DNA of 44,914 nt from Flavobacteriales bacterium (GCA_017987115.1 JAGNUG010000020.1:1-44914); one strand, 5' to 3'. Positions 8,619 through 16,551 are shown, counted from the first letter of the stretch. Program-made: numbers and translations. Notes: generated by a model from the letters alone, not told the origin.

Positions 8619-9020
8619 ATGCCCTACTCTCAACAAGACCTTTGGAATGGACCAATGTCGTTCTGTGGAAAGGATATTGTGCGGGTATATGTTGGACCCT
8701 CAACAGTGAAACATTTGCAGGATAAGAAGATAGCCCTTGACGGAAGAAAATATGAAACTGGCGGTACAATTATTTTTAGTAACGGGCAGGAATTCAGAGC
8801 AAGATTCTGTATCGATACGACGTCATTCAACTTTGTAAACAAGGACAGCATTTATTTGAGTATCGGTGACGAATGGTATCACATTGAGGAACCTGAGCTC
8901 ATAACAAAATTGAATATTCGCGAAGAAGACATTTATCCTTTGAAATGGGCACCGGATAGACCATTGGACTATCACGTGAAACCACCGTATCTCTTGCAGA
9001 AAGAGAAGTTAACAAGCTAA
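8619..9020 (+). CDS. Hypothetical protein, 133 aa
   Basis: I do not recognise a family. The product is soluble, without signal peptide or membrane segment, and rich in beta-prone stretches such as GGTIIFSNGQEFRARFCI and SIYLSIGDEWYHI. The ATG at 8619 is the first in frame after a short intergenic stretch. The composition is A/T-rich like the gene before it. The stop lies about 30 bp before the left end of the IS element, so the insertion did not interrupt it. It may share an origin with the preceding 119-residue gene. Confidence 0.6.
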   Translation: MPYSQQDLWNGPMSFCGKDIVRVYVGPSTVKHLQDKKIALDGRKYETGGTIIFSNGQEFRARFCIDTTSFNFVNKDSIYLSIGDEWYHIEEPELITKLNIREEDIYPLKWAPDRPLDYHVKPPYLLQKEKLTS

Positions 9021-9093
9021 AAAGCTATCTTGGAACTATGATGGAGATTGTCTTGTAAGCTTCCCCAAGGTTCGGCCATTCAATACTGGAGGT

Positions 9094-9131
9094 GAAGAGA
9101 TCCTTGGCCCCGCGGGGCCAAGGATCTCTTC
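9094..9131. repeat. 38-bp perfect palindrome at the IS left end
   Basis: The 19 bases GAAGAGATCCTTGGCCCCG (9094-9112) are followed at once by their exact reverse complement (9113-9131). The stretch is very GC-rich in its centre and lies between the left terminal repeat and orfA. In RNA it would form a long hairpin that could block ribosomes or transcripts entering from outside, a known way of keeping transposase low. No equivalent is seen at the right end. Confidence 0.85.
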
Positions 9132-9166
9132 GGCCGGCCAGGGGCTACTTTCGAACACCAGTAGCC

Positions 9167-9400
9167 ATGAGAAAAAGCAAGTTCACCGAACACCAGATCG
9201 TCTCGATCCTCAAGCAACACGAGGCCGGGGTCAAGGTGGCCGATCTATGCCGAGAGCACGCGATCAGCAACGCCACATTCTATCAATGGAAGGCCAAGTA
9301 TGGAGGCCTGGATGCCAGTCAGCTCAAGCAGCTCAAGGAGCTTCAGGAGGAGAACGGACGCCTCAAGCGCATGTTTGCCGAGTTGAGCATGATGCCTTAA
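9167..9400 (+). CDS. IS3-family transposase orfA, prematurely ended by a frameshift
   Basis: The 77-residue product begins MRKSKFTEHQIVSILKQHEA and has the helix-turn-helix (VADLCREHAISNATFYQWKA) and leucine-zipper segment (LKQLKELQEENGRLKRMF) of OrfA, which binds the IS ends. After ELSM the frame runs into MMP-stop, whereas the usual OrfA tail ([11 protein letters not shown]) continues in another frame to a stop at 9430-9432. A net loss of bases not divisible by three has therefore occurred near 9389, possibly a 7-bp deletion. An upstream GTG at 9092 would start inside the palindrome and is unlikely. A TACTTTCG promoter-like element lies at 9146-9153. Confidence 0.8.
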   Translation: MRKSKFTEHQIVSILKQHEAGVKVADLCREHAISNATFYQWKAKYGGLDASQLKQLKELQEENGRLKRMFAELSMMP

Positions 9401-9409
9401 AACAAGTGA

Positions 9410-10231
9410 TCGAAAAGAAGTGGGGCGCCTGACGAGAAGCGCGAGATCGTTCAGGCGCTGGTCATCGAGCACGGCCACACCCAGCGGCAAGCTTGCCGCA
9501 GCATCGGCCTTGCCCGCAGCACCGCGCAGTACCACAAGACACCACCCGATGATACCACCATCATCCAAGCACTGGGACAGCTCACTGAGAAGCACCCGGC
9601 GATCGGGGTGTGGCAAAGCCATTACCGCATGCGTTTGATGGGTCATCGCTGGAACTTCAAGCGGGTATACCGGGTTTACACCGACCTGGGTCTGAACATC
9701 CGTCGCAGAGCTAAGAAGCGGCTACCTGCGCGGGTAAAGCAAGCATTGTTCCAGCCATCGGCCCCCAACGAGGTCTACAGCATCGATTTCATGCACGACA
9801 GCCTATGGGATGGCCGCACATACCGATTGCTCAACGTAATCGATGATCACAACCGCGAAGTCCTGGCTATCGAGGTGGATACATCACTACCCGCACTGCG
9901 CGTGATCCGTGTCTTGGAGCGCATCAAGGCAGAACGCGGCTTACCCAAGATGATCCGCGTGGATAACGGACCCGAGTTCATCAGCGCCAAGCTGGACCAC
10001 TGGTGCCGTGAGCACGGCATTACCCTGACTTTTATCCAGCCCGGAAAGCCCACTCAGAACGCCTATGTGGAACGCTTCAACGGAAGCATGCGCCGTGAAC
10101 TGCTAAGCGCTTATGTGTTCCGCTCACTGGATGAAGTGCGAGAAAAAACCGAAGAATGGATGGACGACTACAACAATCACAGACCTCACAAAGCGCTCGG
10201 GTACCGGTCCCCGACGCAAACTCAACCCTAA
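9410..10231 (+). CDS. IS3-family transposase orfB (DDE integrase catalytic part)
   Basis: This is the open frame for the catalytic half of the transposase. Visible parts are an N-terminal helical region starting at [20 protein letters not shown] (from 9428), then the rve core with catalytic residues in SIDFMHDSL (first Asp), [10 protein letters not shown] (second Asp) and [10 protein letters not shown] (Glu). The second Asp and the Glu are 35 residues apart, as expected for D-D-(35)-E. No ATG, GTG or TTG lies in frame before 9608, so it must normally be made as an OrfA-OrfB fusion by translational frameshifting. Because orfA is broken, correct fusion from this copy is doubtful. Confidence 0.85.
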   Translation, partial: SKRSGAPDEKREIVQALVIEHGHTQRQACRSIGLARSTAQYHKTPPDDTTIIQALGQLTEKHPAIGVWQSHYRMRLMGHRWNFKRVYRVYTDLGLNIRRRAKKRLPARVKQALFQPSAPNEVYSIDFMHDSLWDGRTYRLLNVIDDHNREVLAIEVDTSLPALRVIRVLERIKAERGLPKMIRVDNGPEFISAKLDHWCREHGITLTFIQPGKPTQNAYVERFNGSMRRELLSAYVFRSLDEVREKTEEWMDDYNNHRPHKALGYRSPTQTQP

Positions 10232-10352
10232 AATAAATGCCTCTGAAAACTCCAGTTATGATCGGACCGAAAACAGGGGAAGCTTACAGTCTCAACCAAT
10301 CATTGGTGACGGCACCATTGATCGATCGATGCCAATAAAAACAAGTCTAGCC

Positions 10353-11699
10353 TTACCCAGGCTTCACCAACTCAAAATCCTCCAGAAATTTCGTGGTAAA
10401 ATTGCCTTTGCGGAACTGCTCGTTCTGCAGCAATTGCAAATGGAACGGTATCGTGGTGTGCACCCCTTCAATGACGTACTCGCTTAATGCACGTTCCATT
10501 TTATTGAGAGCCTCTTCGCGCGTTTGGGCACTTACGATCACCTTGCCGATCATGCTGTCGTAGTTCGGAGGGATCGTGTAGCCTGCGTAAACGTGGGTAT
10601 CTATTCGCACGCCGTGGCCGCCAGGACTGTGGTAGCTGGTGATCTTTCCTGGATTCGGACGCCAATTATTGAAGGGGTCTTCGGCGTTGATCCTGCATTG
10701 GATGCTGTGGCGCGTTGGCTCGTAGTTGAGTCCGCTGATCGGAATGCCCGCAGCGATCTTGATCTGTTCACGGATCAGGTCGTAATCGATCACTTCCTCG
10801 GTGATCGTATGCTCCACCTGGATCCGCGTGTTCATTTCCATGAAATAGAAGTTACGGTCCTTGTCCACCAGGAACTCGACCGTGCCGACACCTTCATAAT
10901 TCACACTGGCTGCTGCTTTGATCGCTGCTTCGCCCATTTTCTTGCGCAACGCTTTGGTCATGAAAGGCGATGGGGTTTCCTCCACCAATTTCTGGTGCCT
11001 GCGCTGTATGCTGCAATCACGTTCGCTCATGTGGCAGAACGTGCCATATTGGTCGCCAGCGATCTGGATCTCGATATGCCGTGGCTCCAAGATGTACTTC
11101 TCCATGTACATGCCCGCATTGCCGAATGCCGCACCAGCTTCTTGGCTGGCTTTTTCCATGGCCTCTTCAAATTCCTCTTCCTTCCACACCAAGCGCATTC
11201 CTTTTCCACCACCACCGGCCGTGGCTTTCAGAATGACCGGATAGCCGATCTTCTTCGCTTCTTTTTTTGCTACCGCAAGATCCGTCACCAAGCCCTCCGT
11301 GCCGGGCACACAGGGCACGCCCGCGGCGATCATCGTGGACTTGGCCGTAGCCTTATCACCCATGGCTTCGATCTGCTCCGGCAATGCACCAATGAATTTG
11401 ATCCCATGCTGTTGGCACAACTTGCTGAACTTGGCGTTCTCGCTCAAGAATCCGTAACCAGGGTGGATCGCATCCGCATTGGTGATCTCTGCCGCCGCAA
11501 TGATCCGCGACATCCTCAAGTAACTTTCACTACTAGGTGGGGGACCGATACAAACCGCTTCATCCGCGAAACGCACGTGCAGGCTTTCCTTGTCCGCTGT
11601 ACTGTAGACCGCAACGGACTTGATCCCCATCTCACGACAGGTGCGGATAACACGAAGGGCGATCTCTCCCCGGTTGGCTATCAGTATCTTCTTGAACAT
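10353..11699 (-). CDS. accC: Acetyl-CoA carboxylase, biotin carboxylase subunit
   Basis: This 448-residue ATP-grasp enzyme carboxylates biotin on AccB with ATP and bicarbonate, the first half of malonyl-CoA synthesis. The N-terminal domain begins [20 protein letters not shown], the ATP-grasp glycine loop is [15 protein letters not shown], and the catalytic and metal region is [20 protein letters not shown]. The C-terminal biotin carboxylase domain includes the [20 protein letters not shown] motif. Length is normal. It is the last gene of the leftward fatty-acid block, 176 bp downstream of accB. Its stop is about 60 bp from the IS element. Confidence 0.97.
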   Translation of the reverse strand: MFKKILIANRGEIALRVIRTCREMGIKSVAVYSTADKESLHVRFADEAVCIGPPPSSESYLRMSRIIAAAEITNADAIHPGYGFLSENAKFSKLCQQHGIKFIGALPEQIEAMGDKATAKSTMIAAGVPCVPGTEGLVTDLAVAKKEAKKIGYPVILKATAGGGGKGMRLVWKEEEFEEAMEKASQEAGAAFGNAGMYMEKYILEPRHIEIQIAGDQYGTFCHMSERDCSIQRRHQKLVEETPSPFMTKALRKKMGEAAIKAAASVNYEGVGTVEFLVDKDRNFYFMEMNTRIQVEHTITEEVIDYDLIREQIKIAAGIPISGLNYEPTRHSIQCRINAEDPFNNWRPNPGKITSYHSPGGHGVRIDTHVYAGYTIPPNYDSMIGKVIVSAQTREEALNKMERALSEYVIEGVHTTIPFHLQLLQNEQFRKGNFTTKFLEDFELVKPG

Positions 11700-11704
11700 G
11701 GGAG

Positions 11705-11739
11705 GTTTTAGTAGTTAGCAGTCATCAGTGGGCAGTTGC
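11705..11739 (-). repeat. Degenerate heptamer array between accB and accC
   Basis: Read on the minus strand this is five consecutive 7-bp units: GCAACTG, CCCACTG, ATGACTG, CTAACTA, CTAAAAC, with the approximate consensus nnNACTG. The period is exact although individual bases vary. It occupies part of the 176-bp accB-accC gap. Confidence 0.5.
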
Positions 11740-11841
11740 AACAGCAATTTGCATTTGCAATTGCCACTTTCTGGTTTAGTTCAATTTGCGTTGGTGGCTC
11801 GCGGTAAGTGTCGAACTCGCAGCTAAATGTAATTTGCGAAA

Positions 11842-11876
11842 ATCCACCTTTCACCTATTACCATTCACCTTTTATT
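11842..11876 (+). repeat. Degenerate heptamer array next to the accB stop
   Basis: On the plus strand the units ATCCACC, TTTCACC, TATTACC, ATTCACC and TTTTATT follow one another with a 7-bp period. The last unit runs into the accB stop codon. The consensus differs from the array at 11705-11739, but the period is the same. Confidence 0.5.
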
Positions 11877-12364
11877 CAGGAAGGATCGACCAAGAATAAT
11901 GGCTGGTCGTACTCTACGGGTTTGGCGTCATCGACAAGCACTTTTACGATCTTGCCACTGATCTCACTTTCGATCTCATTGAAAAGCTTCATGGCCTCGA
12001 TGATGCAAATGGTCTTGCCCGGTTTGATCTCATCACCGACGTTGACGAAGATCGGCTTGCCCGGACCAGCTGCACGATAGAACGTACCGATCATTGGGGC
12101 TTTGATCGTAATGTATTTCGCATCCGCGGCAGGTGCTGCGGCCGGTGATGCGGCAACAGGAGCGGACGCAGGAGCTGCTGCCACTGGAGCAGGGGCAGCA
12201 GGCAGTGCGACAGGTGCAGGTGATGCTTGCGTTACGATGTGTACCTCCTTTTCCTTGCTTGGCGCTTTGATCGTGATCTTGAAATCCTTTTGTTCGATCT
12301 CCACTTCGCTTACGCCACTCTTGGCCACGAATTTGATCAGGTCTTGGATCTGCGTTAGGTTCAT
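11876..12364 (-). CDS. accB: Acetyl-CoA carboxylase, biotin carboxyl carrier protein
   Basis: This 162-residue carrier protein is biotinylated on the lysine of IIEAMKLFNE (Lys126) and shuttles carboxyl groups between AccC and carboxyltransferase. Domains are a short N-terminal helical segment (MNLTQIQDLIKFVAKSGVSE), a flexible Ala/Pro-rich linker (about 48-80) and the C-terminal biotinyl barrel (about 84-162), with the thumb-type region around GTFYRAAGPGKPI. It is preceded by fabH (55-bp gap with a small hairpin) and followed by accC. Confidence 0.97.
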   Translation of the reverse strand: MNLTQIQDLIKFVAKSGVSEVEIEQKDFKITIKAPSKEKEVHIVTQASPAPVALPAAPAPVAAAPASAPVAASPAAAPAADAKYITIKAPMIGTFYRAAGPGKPIFVNVGDEIKPGKTICIIEAMKLFNEIESEISGKIVKVLVDDAKPVEYDQPLFLVDPS

Positions 12365-12382
12365 GTGTCTGTGCTGTTTATG

Positions 12383-12405
12383 CCCGTGAGCACGGGACTA
12401 AAGTA
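12383..12405 (-). promoter_or_regulatory. Hairpin and promoter-like element before accB
   Basis: In the 55-bp fabH-accB gap the minus strand reads TACTTTAG (plus 12398-12405), one mismatch from TAnnTTTG, followed directly by the small perfect inverted repeat CCCGTG/CACGGG (plus 12383-12396). This could be a weak internal promoter with a structured 5' leader for accBC. No convincing -33 element was found. Confidence 0.25.
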
Positions 12406-12419
12406 TGAAAGTCAGCGGT

Positions 12420-13415
12420 TCATGCGTCATAGGACCACTTGATCCAGATCGAACCCCATGTGAATCCGCCACCGAATGCTGCCAGGATGATGTTGTCTCC
12501 CTTCTTCAATTTTGATTCCCACTCCCACAAACATAGGGGAATGGTACCGCTGGTGGTGTTACCGTATTTCTCGATGTTCACCATCACCTTATTGTCATCC
12601 AGCCCCATTCGCCGGGCAGTCGCATCAATGATCCGTTTGTTAGCTTGGTGCGGAACAAGCCACGCGATATCATCCGCTGTCAGCTTGTTCTTTTCCATGA
12701 TCTCCGCGCTCACATCGGCCATATTGGTCACCGCGAACCTGAAGACCGGCTTGCCGTCCTGGAATACGAAATTCTGTTTGGCCTCAATGCTTCGGGCAGT
12801 GCTTGGGATTACGCTGCCGCCCGCTTTTTGGTGCAAGTATTGGGCGCCGCTACCATCGCTACGCAGAATGCTATCCAAGATCCCTGTACCATCCGTTGTT
12901 GGTTCCAACAATACCGCGCCGCAACCGTCACCGAATATGATGCACGTCGTACGGTCCTCGTAGTCGATGATACTGCTCATTTTATCACCGCCCACGACCA
13001 CGATCTTCTTGTGTACGCCATTCTGAATGAACTGTGCAGCTGTTGTCAGGGCATAGAGGAAGCCACTGCAAGCGGCACCTAGATCGAAGCCCCATGCCTT
13101 TTTCGCACCGATCGCATCACAGACGATATTCGCGGTTGCAGGAAATACACGATCCGGCGTAACCGTCGCAACGATCATCAGGTCAATCTCTTCCGCAGAA
13201 ATACCACGTTTCTTCAATAGCCCTTGCACCGCCGGAATGGCCATGGCACTGAGGCCTTTTTCTTTGCCGGTAAGGATCCTGCGCTCTTTGATACCGGTGC
13301 GCTCCGTGATCCACTCATCACTGGTCTCAACCATGCCTTCGAGCACCTTGTTGCTCAACTTGAACTCAGGGACATACCCGAATACGGCTGTTATGGCTGC
13401 AGTGGTTTTGCTCAT
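12420..13415 (-). CDS. fabH: 3-oxoacyl-[acyl-carrier-protein] synthase III
   Basis: This 331-residue condensing enzyme starts fatty acid synthesis by joining an acyl-CoA primer to malonyl-ACP. The catalytic triad is visible: Cys116 in DLGAACSGFLYA, His256 in WLVPHQANKRI and Asn286 in EKYGNTTSGTIP. The N-terminal ERTGIKERRI segment and the C-terminal FGGGFTWGS are family signatures. The ATG (13413-13415) overlaps the plsX stop by 4 bp (ATGA), so the two are translationally coupled. Confidence 0.97.
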   Translation of the reverse strand: MSKTTAAITAVFGYVPEFKLSNKVLEGMVETSDEWITERTGIKERRILTGKEKGLSAMAIPAVQGLLKKRGISAEEIDLMIVATVTPDRVFPATANIVCDAIGAKKAWGFDLGAACSGFLYALTTAAQFIQNGVHKKIVVVGGDKMSSIIDYEDRTTCIIFGDGCGAVLLEPTTDGTGILDSILRSDGSGAQYLHQKAGGSVIPSTARSIEAKQNFVFQDGKPVFRFAVTNMADVSAEIMEKNKLTADDIAWLVPHQANKRIIDATARRMGLDDNKVMVNIEKYGNTTSGTIPLCLWEWESKLKKGDNIILAAFGGGFTWGSIWIKWSYDA

Positions 13416-14350
13416 TGCAATGCTTCCCGGATCCGTTGGTTCAATTTGCTGAGTACCACATCACGTGAGGCCATGATCATGCTTTTTACGGCAACATCAT
13501 TGCTGATACCGTGACCGATGATCACATTGCCGCTAATACCTAAGATCGGCAAGCCGCCATAATTCTCATAATTGAACCGATGTAAGAATGGGTCATCCAC
13601 TCCATGGTCTTCCAACAGGTCATGGAAACCTTCAACGACCTTCAATACCACGTTCCCTGTGAAACCATCACAGACCATTACATCGGCCTTGTTGTTGAAG
13701 AGATCGCGCCCTTCCACATTACCGACGAAGTTGTATTTTACCTGCTGCTTCATAATGCCATACGTGGCTTGCCGAAGCGCATCACCTTTTTTCTCTTCTT
13801 CTCCGATGTTGAGCAGGCCCACTTTTGGTGCTTCCACGCCATAAACGTGTTTTACGAGCATGGAGCCTAGCAGTCCGAACTGGGCCAGTACTTCCGGCTT
13901 GCAGTCAGCATTGGCCCCGACATCCAATAAAATGCCGATACCGCCTTTCTCCTTTGGAACAAGGGTAGGAATACAGGGACGTAAGACCCCTTCGATGGGC
14001 TTGATGAAGATAACACTGCCCACCAGCATTGCTCCGGTATTTCCGGTACTGGCGAACGCATTCAATTTGCCTTCCTTCAGCATATTGAACCCTACGCTGA
14101 TGCTACTTCGCGGTTTCGCTTGAAAAGCTTTGGTAGGGTTATCGTTCATGGTCATATCGTCCGTGCTTGGAACGATATCGAACTTGGCAGGATCAACGCC
14201 TTCTTTAGCAAGCTGGGTCTTGATCACCGTTTCATCACCAATAAGAACAAGGCGTACCTCTGCCGGAAGCTCGCTCAATGCAAGCACACTACCACGAACG
14301 GGGACTTCCGGCCCGTGGTCACTGCCCATGATGTCGACGCCGATCCTCAT
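13412..14350 (-). CDS. plsX: Phosphate acyltransferase PlsX
   Basis: PlsX makes acyl-phosphate from acyl-ACP for phospholipid synthesis. The start is set at the ATG at 14350, giving 312 residues beginning MRIGVDIMGSDHGPE, the standard family N-terminus; a frame extension to a GTG at 14371 has no support. Other marks are FASTGNTGAMLVGSV, LLDVGANADCKPEVL and VMVCDGFTGNVVLK. The small inverted repeat GCAAAA/TTTTGC (14354-14369) lies directly upstream of the start. The gene follows rpmF by 78 bp and overlaps fabH, as in the widespread rpmF-plsX-fabH arrangement. Confidence 0.96.
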   Translation of the reverse strand: MRIGVDIMGSDHGPEVPVRGSVLALSELPAEVRLVLIGDETVIKTQLAKEGVDPAKFDIVPSTDDMTMNDNPTKAFQAKPRSSISVGFNMLKEGKLNAFASTGNTGAMLVGSVIFIKPIEGVLRPCIPTLVPKEKGGIGILLDVGANADCKPEVLAQFGLLGSMLVKHVYGVEAPKVGLLNIGEEEKKGDALRQATYGIMKQQVKYNFVGNVEGRDLFNNKADVMVCDGFTGNVVLKVVEGFHDLLEDHGVDDPFLHRFNYENYGGLPILGISGNVIIGHGISNDVAVKSMIMASRDVVLSKLNQRIREALQ

Positions 14351-14428
14351 AGAGCAAAAAGCCTTTTGCACGAACGTGTACCCATTACAATTCGCGATGG
14401 GAGATCAGTGCTGCAAGGCTTGAGGCTT

Positions 14429-14623
14429 TTAGGCTTCAGCTTCGTTTCCTGCCACCATCAACTTTCCGTTGTAGTACAGGTCATCGCCCACTTTGTAGGC
14501 ACGGTGGCGCAAATGCACTTCTCCGTTGTTCGGGTCCTTGCTCAAGGTTGGTACTCCAGCTTTCTGGTGCGTACGGCGCTTGGCAGTGCGTTGCTTCGAG
14601 TGTCGACGTTTTGGATTTGGCAT
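14429..14623 (-). CDS. rpmF: 50S ribosomal protein L32
   Basis: This 64-residue protein of the large ribosomal subunit starts MPNPKRRHSKQRTAKRRTHQ, the basic N-terminus typical of L32. Of the zinc-ribbon cysteines found in many L32 proteins none is present (the region reads NGEVHLRHRAY), so this is the cysteine-free form. It lies 21 bp after the DUF177 gene, the usual conserved partner, and before plsX. Confidence 0.95.
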   Translation of the reverse strand: MPNPKRRHSKQRTAKRRTHQKAGVPTLSKDPNNGEVHLRHRAYKVGDDLYYNGKLMVAGNEAEA

Positions 14624-14644
14624 GGTCTTACTGGCAATTGCAGC

Positions 14645-15160
14645 TTAAGGCTGCTGGTTCTTCAATTTATCGAGTATTTCCCAACGGGGATCGGGAATGG
14701 GTTCGTGCTCTACACTATACTTACCGAGTACTTTTTCCACCTCTGGATCGCATTGGCCAGGTATGTGGACCAACCGCGCAGGTACTGATAGTCGCAGGCA
14801 TTCGTAAATGTAATGCGTCAAATTTACTTCATAGGCATGGGTTCCCAAGCCAATGAGTTCATCATCATCATATTCCTCCTCATCCGTCAGTTGGAATATC
14901 TGGCGTTGGTCTCCGATCAAAGCGAAGTCCATAGGTTCATTACAATGGTGACAACGCACTGCTACTGGGCCTTCCACATGAATATTGGTCACCAACATGG
15001 TCGCACTCTTGTCCATGGTCACTTTTACCGCCACATCACCGCCCTCAAAGTCCTCAACGCCAGCGGCATCAAAGAATTCCTTGCCCAATTGATAGGTGAA
15101 TGTATGTTCACCATCCTTCAGGCCAGAGAATGCAATGGTATGTTCCTTGATCGGGTCCAT
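14645..15160 (-). CDS. DUF177 (YceD-like) protein
   Basis: This 171-residue protein belongs to the DUF177/YceD family, which is almost always encoded just upstream of rpmF and linked to 23S rRNA and ribosome function. A CxxC pair is visible (VRCHHCNEPM), as is an acidic patch (LTDEEEYDDDELI) and the typical C-terminal stretch (CDPEVEKVLGKY, then DPRWEILDKLK). The ATG at 15160 (MDPIKEHTIAFSGL) is preferred. The frame could start at a TTG at 15178, but that codon lies within a TACATTTG promoter element, so it should not be in the transcript. Confidence 0.9.
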   Translation of the reverse strand: MDPIKEHTIAFSGLKDGEHTFTYQLGKEFFDAAGVEDFEGGDVAVKVTMDKSATMLVTNIHVEGPVAVRCHHCNEPMDFALIGDQRQIFQLTDEEEYDDDELIGLGTHAYEVNLTHYIYECLRLSVPARLVHIPGQCDPEVEKVLGKYSVEHEPIPDPRWEILDKLKNQQP

Positions 15161-15175
15161 TGGAAAAGCGGACGG

Positions 15176-15183
15176 CAAATGTA
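15176..15183 (-). promoter_or_regulatory. -7 promoter element (TACATTTG) of the DUF177-rpmF-plsX-fabH operon
   Basis: The minus strand reads TACATTTG, an exact match to the Bacteroidota -7 consensus TAnnTTTG, ending 15 bp before the ATG at 15160. No clear TTG lies 19-21 bp upstream. The element sits in the 89-bp gap behind pdxA, a plausible operon start. Confidence 0.5.
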
Positions 15184-15249
15184 GGTGTTTAGCGGGATCC
15201 GGCGTATGGAAGCGTAGCTATTCGTCGAACGTTGAATAAACTTGTATTC

Positions 15250-16308
15250 CTACCTATCCTTCTCCTTCTTCTGTGGCTGCAACGGGTTTGCGTTGATCTC
15301 TTTGTAACGTTCGCGGTTCCGGAGTATGTCACATGCCAACCAAATGGCGTTTCGCATGCTGCCTTCTTCAGCTATTCCTTTGCCTGCAATGTCCAGCCCA
15401 GTGCCGTGGTCCGGGCTGGTGCGCACAATGGGCAGACCAGCCGTAAAGTTCACACCAGTACCGAAGCTCAGGGCTTTGAATGGTGCCAAGCCTTGGTCGT
15501 GGTACATGGCCAAAACACCATCGAAGTGTTTGTAGGTGCCGTTACCGAAAAAGCCATCGGCGGAATAAGGACCCATGGCGTTTATGCCGATACTGTTGAG
15601 CTGCCGGACGGCTGGGGCGATCTGTTCTTTATCCTCACTGCCCAGGGTGCCGTTGTCTCCCGCATGTGGATTCAGGCCCAGGATCGCTATCCGAGGCTCG
15701 TTTATGCAGAAATCCTTCAGTAGACTTTGATGTAGAAGCCGCCCTTTGGCCAAGATGAGATCGGTGGTGATCGCCTTCGCTACGTCCTTGATCGGTATGT
15801 GGCCGGTTACCGTACCCACCCGCAGGTTGTCCGATACCAATAACATCAATACTTGACTGTCCGCGCCTGCCAAGTGTTGCAAGAATTCCGTGTGCCCCGG
15901 GAAAGCGAAACCGGCCTTTTGCATGCTGTTCTTGTCGATCGGTGCAGTCACGAGTACATCGATCTTCCCCGTTGCAAGGTCCTGCGCAGCGGTTTCCAGG
16001 CTTTTGATGGCATACACTGCCAATTCGCTTGATTGCTGCCCTAACTCGATAGTCACGTCCTCCTCCCATACGTTCACTATGTTGAATTTTTTGGGCACAG
16101 CATCTCGTGCATCGTTCACGCGTTGAAATTGAACCTCATCCAATTTCAGGGCTTTGCGATGGTGGCTTACCACATGGGCAGAGGCATAGAGCATAATGGT
16201 GGCATCCTGCACCATGCGGGTATCTTCCATACATTTCAGTATGGTCTCGATGCCGATCCCATTAAGGTCGCCACAACTAATTCCAATGCGTAAGGGTTTG
16301 TCGGTCAT
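15250..16308 (-). CDS. pdxA: 4-hydroxythreonine-4-phosphate dehydrogenase
   Basis: This 352-residue NAD-dependent enzyme of pyridoxal phosphate (vitamin B6) synthesis oxidises 4-phosphohydroxy-threonine. The N-terminus RIGISCGDLNGIGIETILK is the family start. Metal-binding histidines are visible in FPGHTEFLQ, LNPHAGDNG and AMYHDQGLAPFK, and the C-terminal TSPDHGTGLDIAGKG motif is complete. The end is a basic tail. It lies upstream of the DUF177 operon in the same direction, and a heptamer-periodic gap separates it from pepA. Confidence 0.97.
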   Translation of the reverse strand: MTDKPLRIGISCGDLNGIGIETILKCMEDTRMVQDATIMLYASAHVVSHHRKALKLDEVQFQRVNDARDAVPKKFNIVNVWEEDVTIELGQQSSELAVYAIKSLETAAQDLATGKIDVLVTAPIDKNSMQKAGFAFPGHTEFLQHLAGADSQVLMLLVSDNLRVGTVTGHIPIKDVAKAITTDLILAKGRLLHQSLLKDFCINEPRIAILGLNPHAGDNGTLGSEDKEQIAPAVRQLNSIGINAMGPYSADGFFGNGTYKHFDGVLAMYHDQGLAPFKALSFGTGVNFTAGLPIVRTSPDHGTGLDIAGKGIAEEGSMRNAIWLACDILRNRERYKEINANPLQPQKKEKDR

Positions 16309-16314
16309 TTTATT

Positions 16315-16402
16315 ATTGCTCGCTGCGCTCGATTACTAATTCCTCCCGTTGGTCGTATTCCTGATTCCTAATTGCTCGCTTCGCTCCATTCCTAATTCCC
16401 GG
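16315..16402. repeat. Heptad-periodic array with 56-bp-offset direct repeat (pdxA-pepA gap)
   Basis: The gap reads as consecutive 7-bp units, including CTCGCTG, CGCTCGA, TTACTAA, TTCCTCC, then CTGATTC, CTAATTG, CTCGCTT, CGCTCCA, TTCCTAA. A 29-bp segment at 16315-16343 recurs at 16371-16399 with few differences, exactly 56 bp (eight heptamers) later. It is neither a CRISPR nor a coding repeat. Confidence 0.6.
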
Positions 16403-16485
16403 GGTTCACCGCATTGGGCGCTGATCTGTCTTCGTTCTCCTGTCTTATTTCACGAAGCGTGTTCTACAGCGATATGAAAAGCTCC

Positions 16486-16541
16486 GGAACTGCTAGCTGC
16501 CTAATGCTTATTGCCAACTACTTACTGCAAACTACCTTCTC
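16486..16541. repeat. Heptad-periodic array before the pepA stop
   Basis: Eight successive plus-strand 7-bp units: GGAACTG, CTAGCTG, CCTAATG, CTTATTG, CCAACTA, CTTACTG, CAAACTA, CCTTCTC. The approximate consensus CYWACTG resembles the minus-strand array at 11705-11739. It lies immediately downstream of the pepA stop codon. Confidence 0.55.
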
Positions 16542-16551
16542 ACCCTTTCCC

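Larger units (their letters stand above)
9054..10288 (+). mobile_element. IS3-family (IS407-like) insertion sequence, complete, 1235 bp
   Basis: Both ends can be placed. The left end TGTAAGCTTCCCC (9054-9066) is repeated inverted at the right end, GGGGAAGCTTACA (10276-10288), with imperfect similarity continuing inward to about 39 bp. The 4 bp GTCT lies directly outside both ends (9050-9053 and 10289-10292), so the target duplication is intact; 4-bp duplications are typical of the IS407 subgroup. Inside are orfA and orfB of an IS3-type transposase. The element lies between a hypothetical gene and the 3' end of accC and interrupts no recognisable gene. A 38-bp perfect palindrome lies just inside the left end. 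Confidence 0.93.

Noticed and set aside
9092-9166. GTG start for an extended orfA
   Set aside because: The extension would translate through the 38-bp palindrome and yields a sequence unlike OrfA; the ATG at 9167 fits the family start.
10524-11711. 395-codon open frame on the plus strand opposite accC
   Set aside because: It is antisense to a clear biotin carboxylase gene, its product is rich in His, Arg and Asp as expected for a shadow frame, and it has no recognisable domain.
15160-15178. TTG start of the DUF177 gene at 15178
   Set aside because: The codon lies inside a TACATTTG promoter element and would precede the expected transcript start; the ATG at 15160 is better.
16315-16402. Direct repeats that might be a CRISPR array
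   Set aside because: Only two imperfect copies 56 bp apart, no regular unique spacers and no cas genes; the period is explained by 7-bp units.
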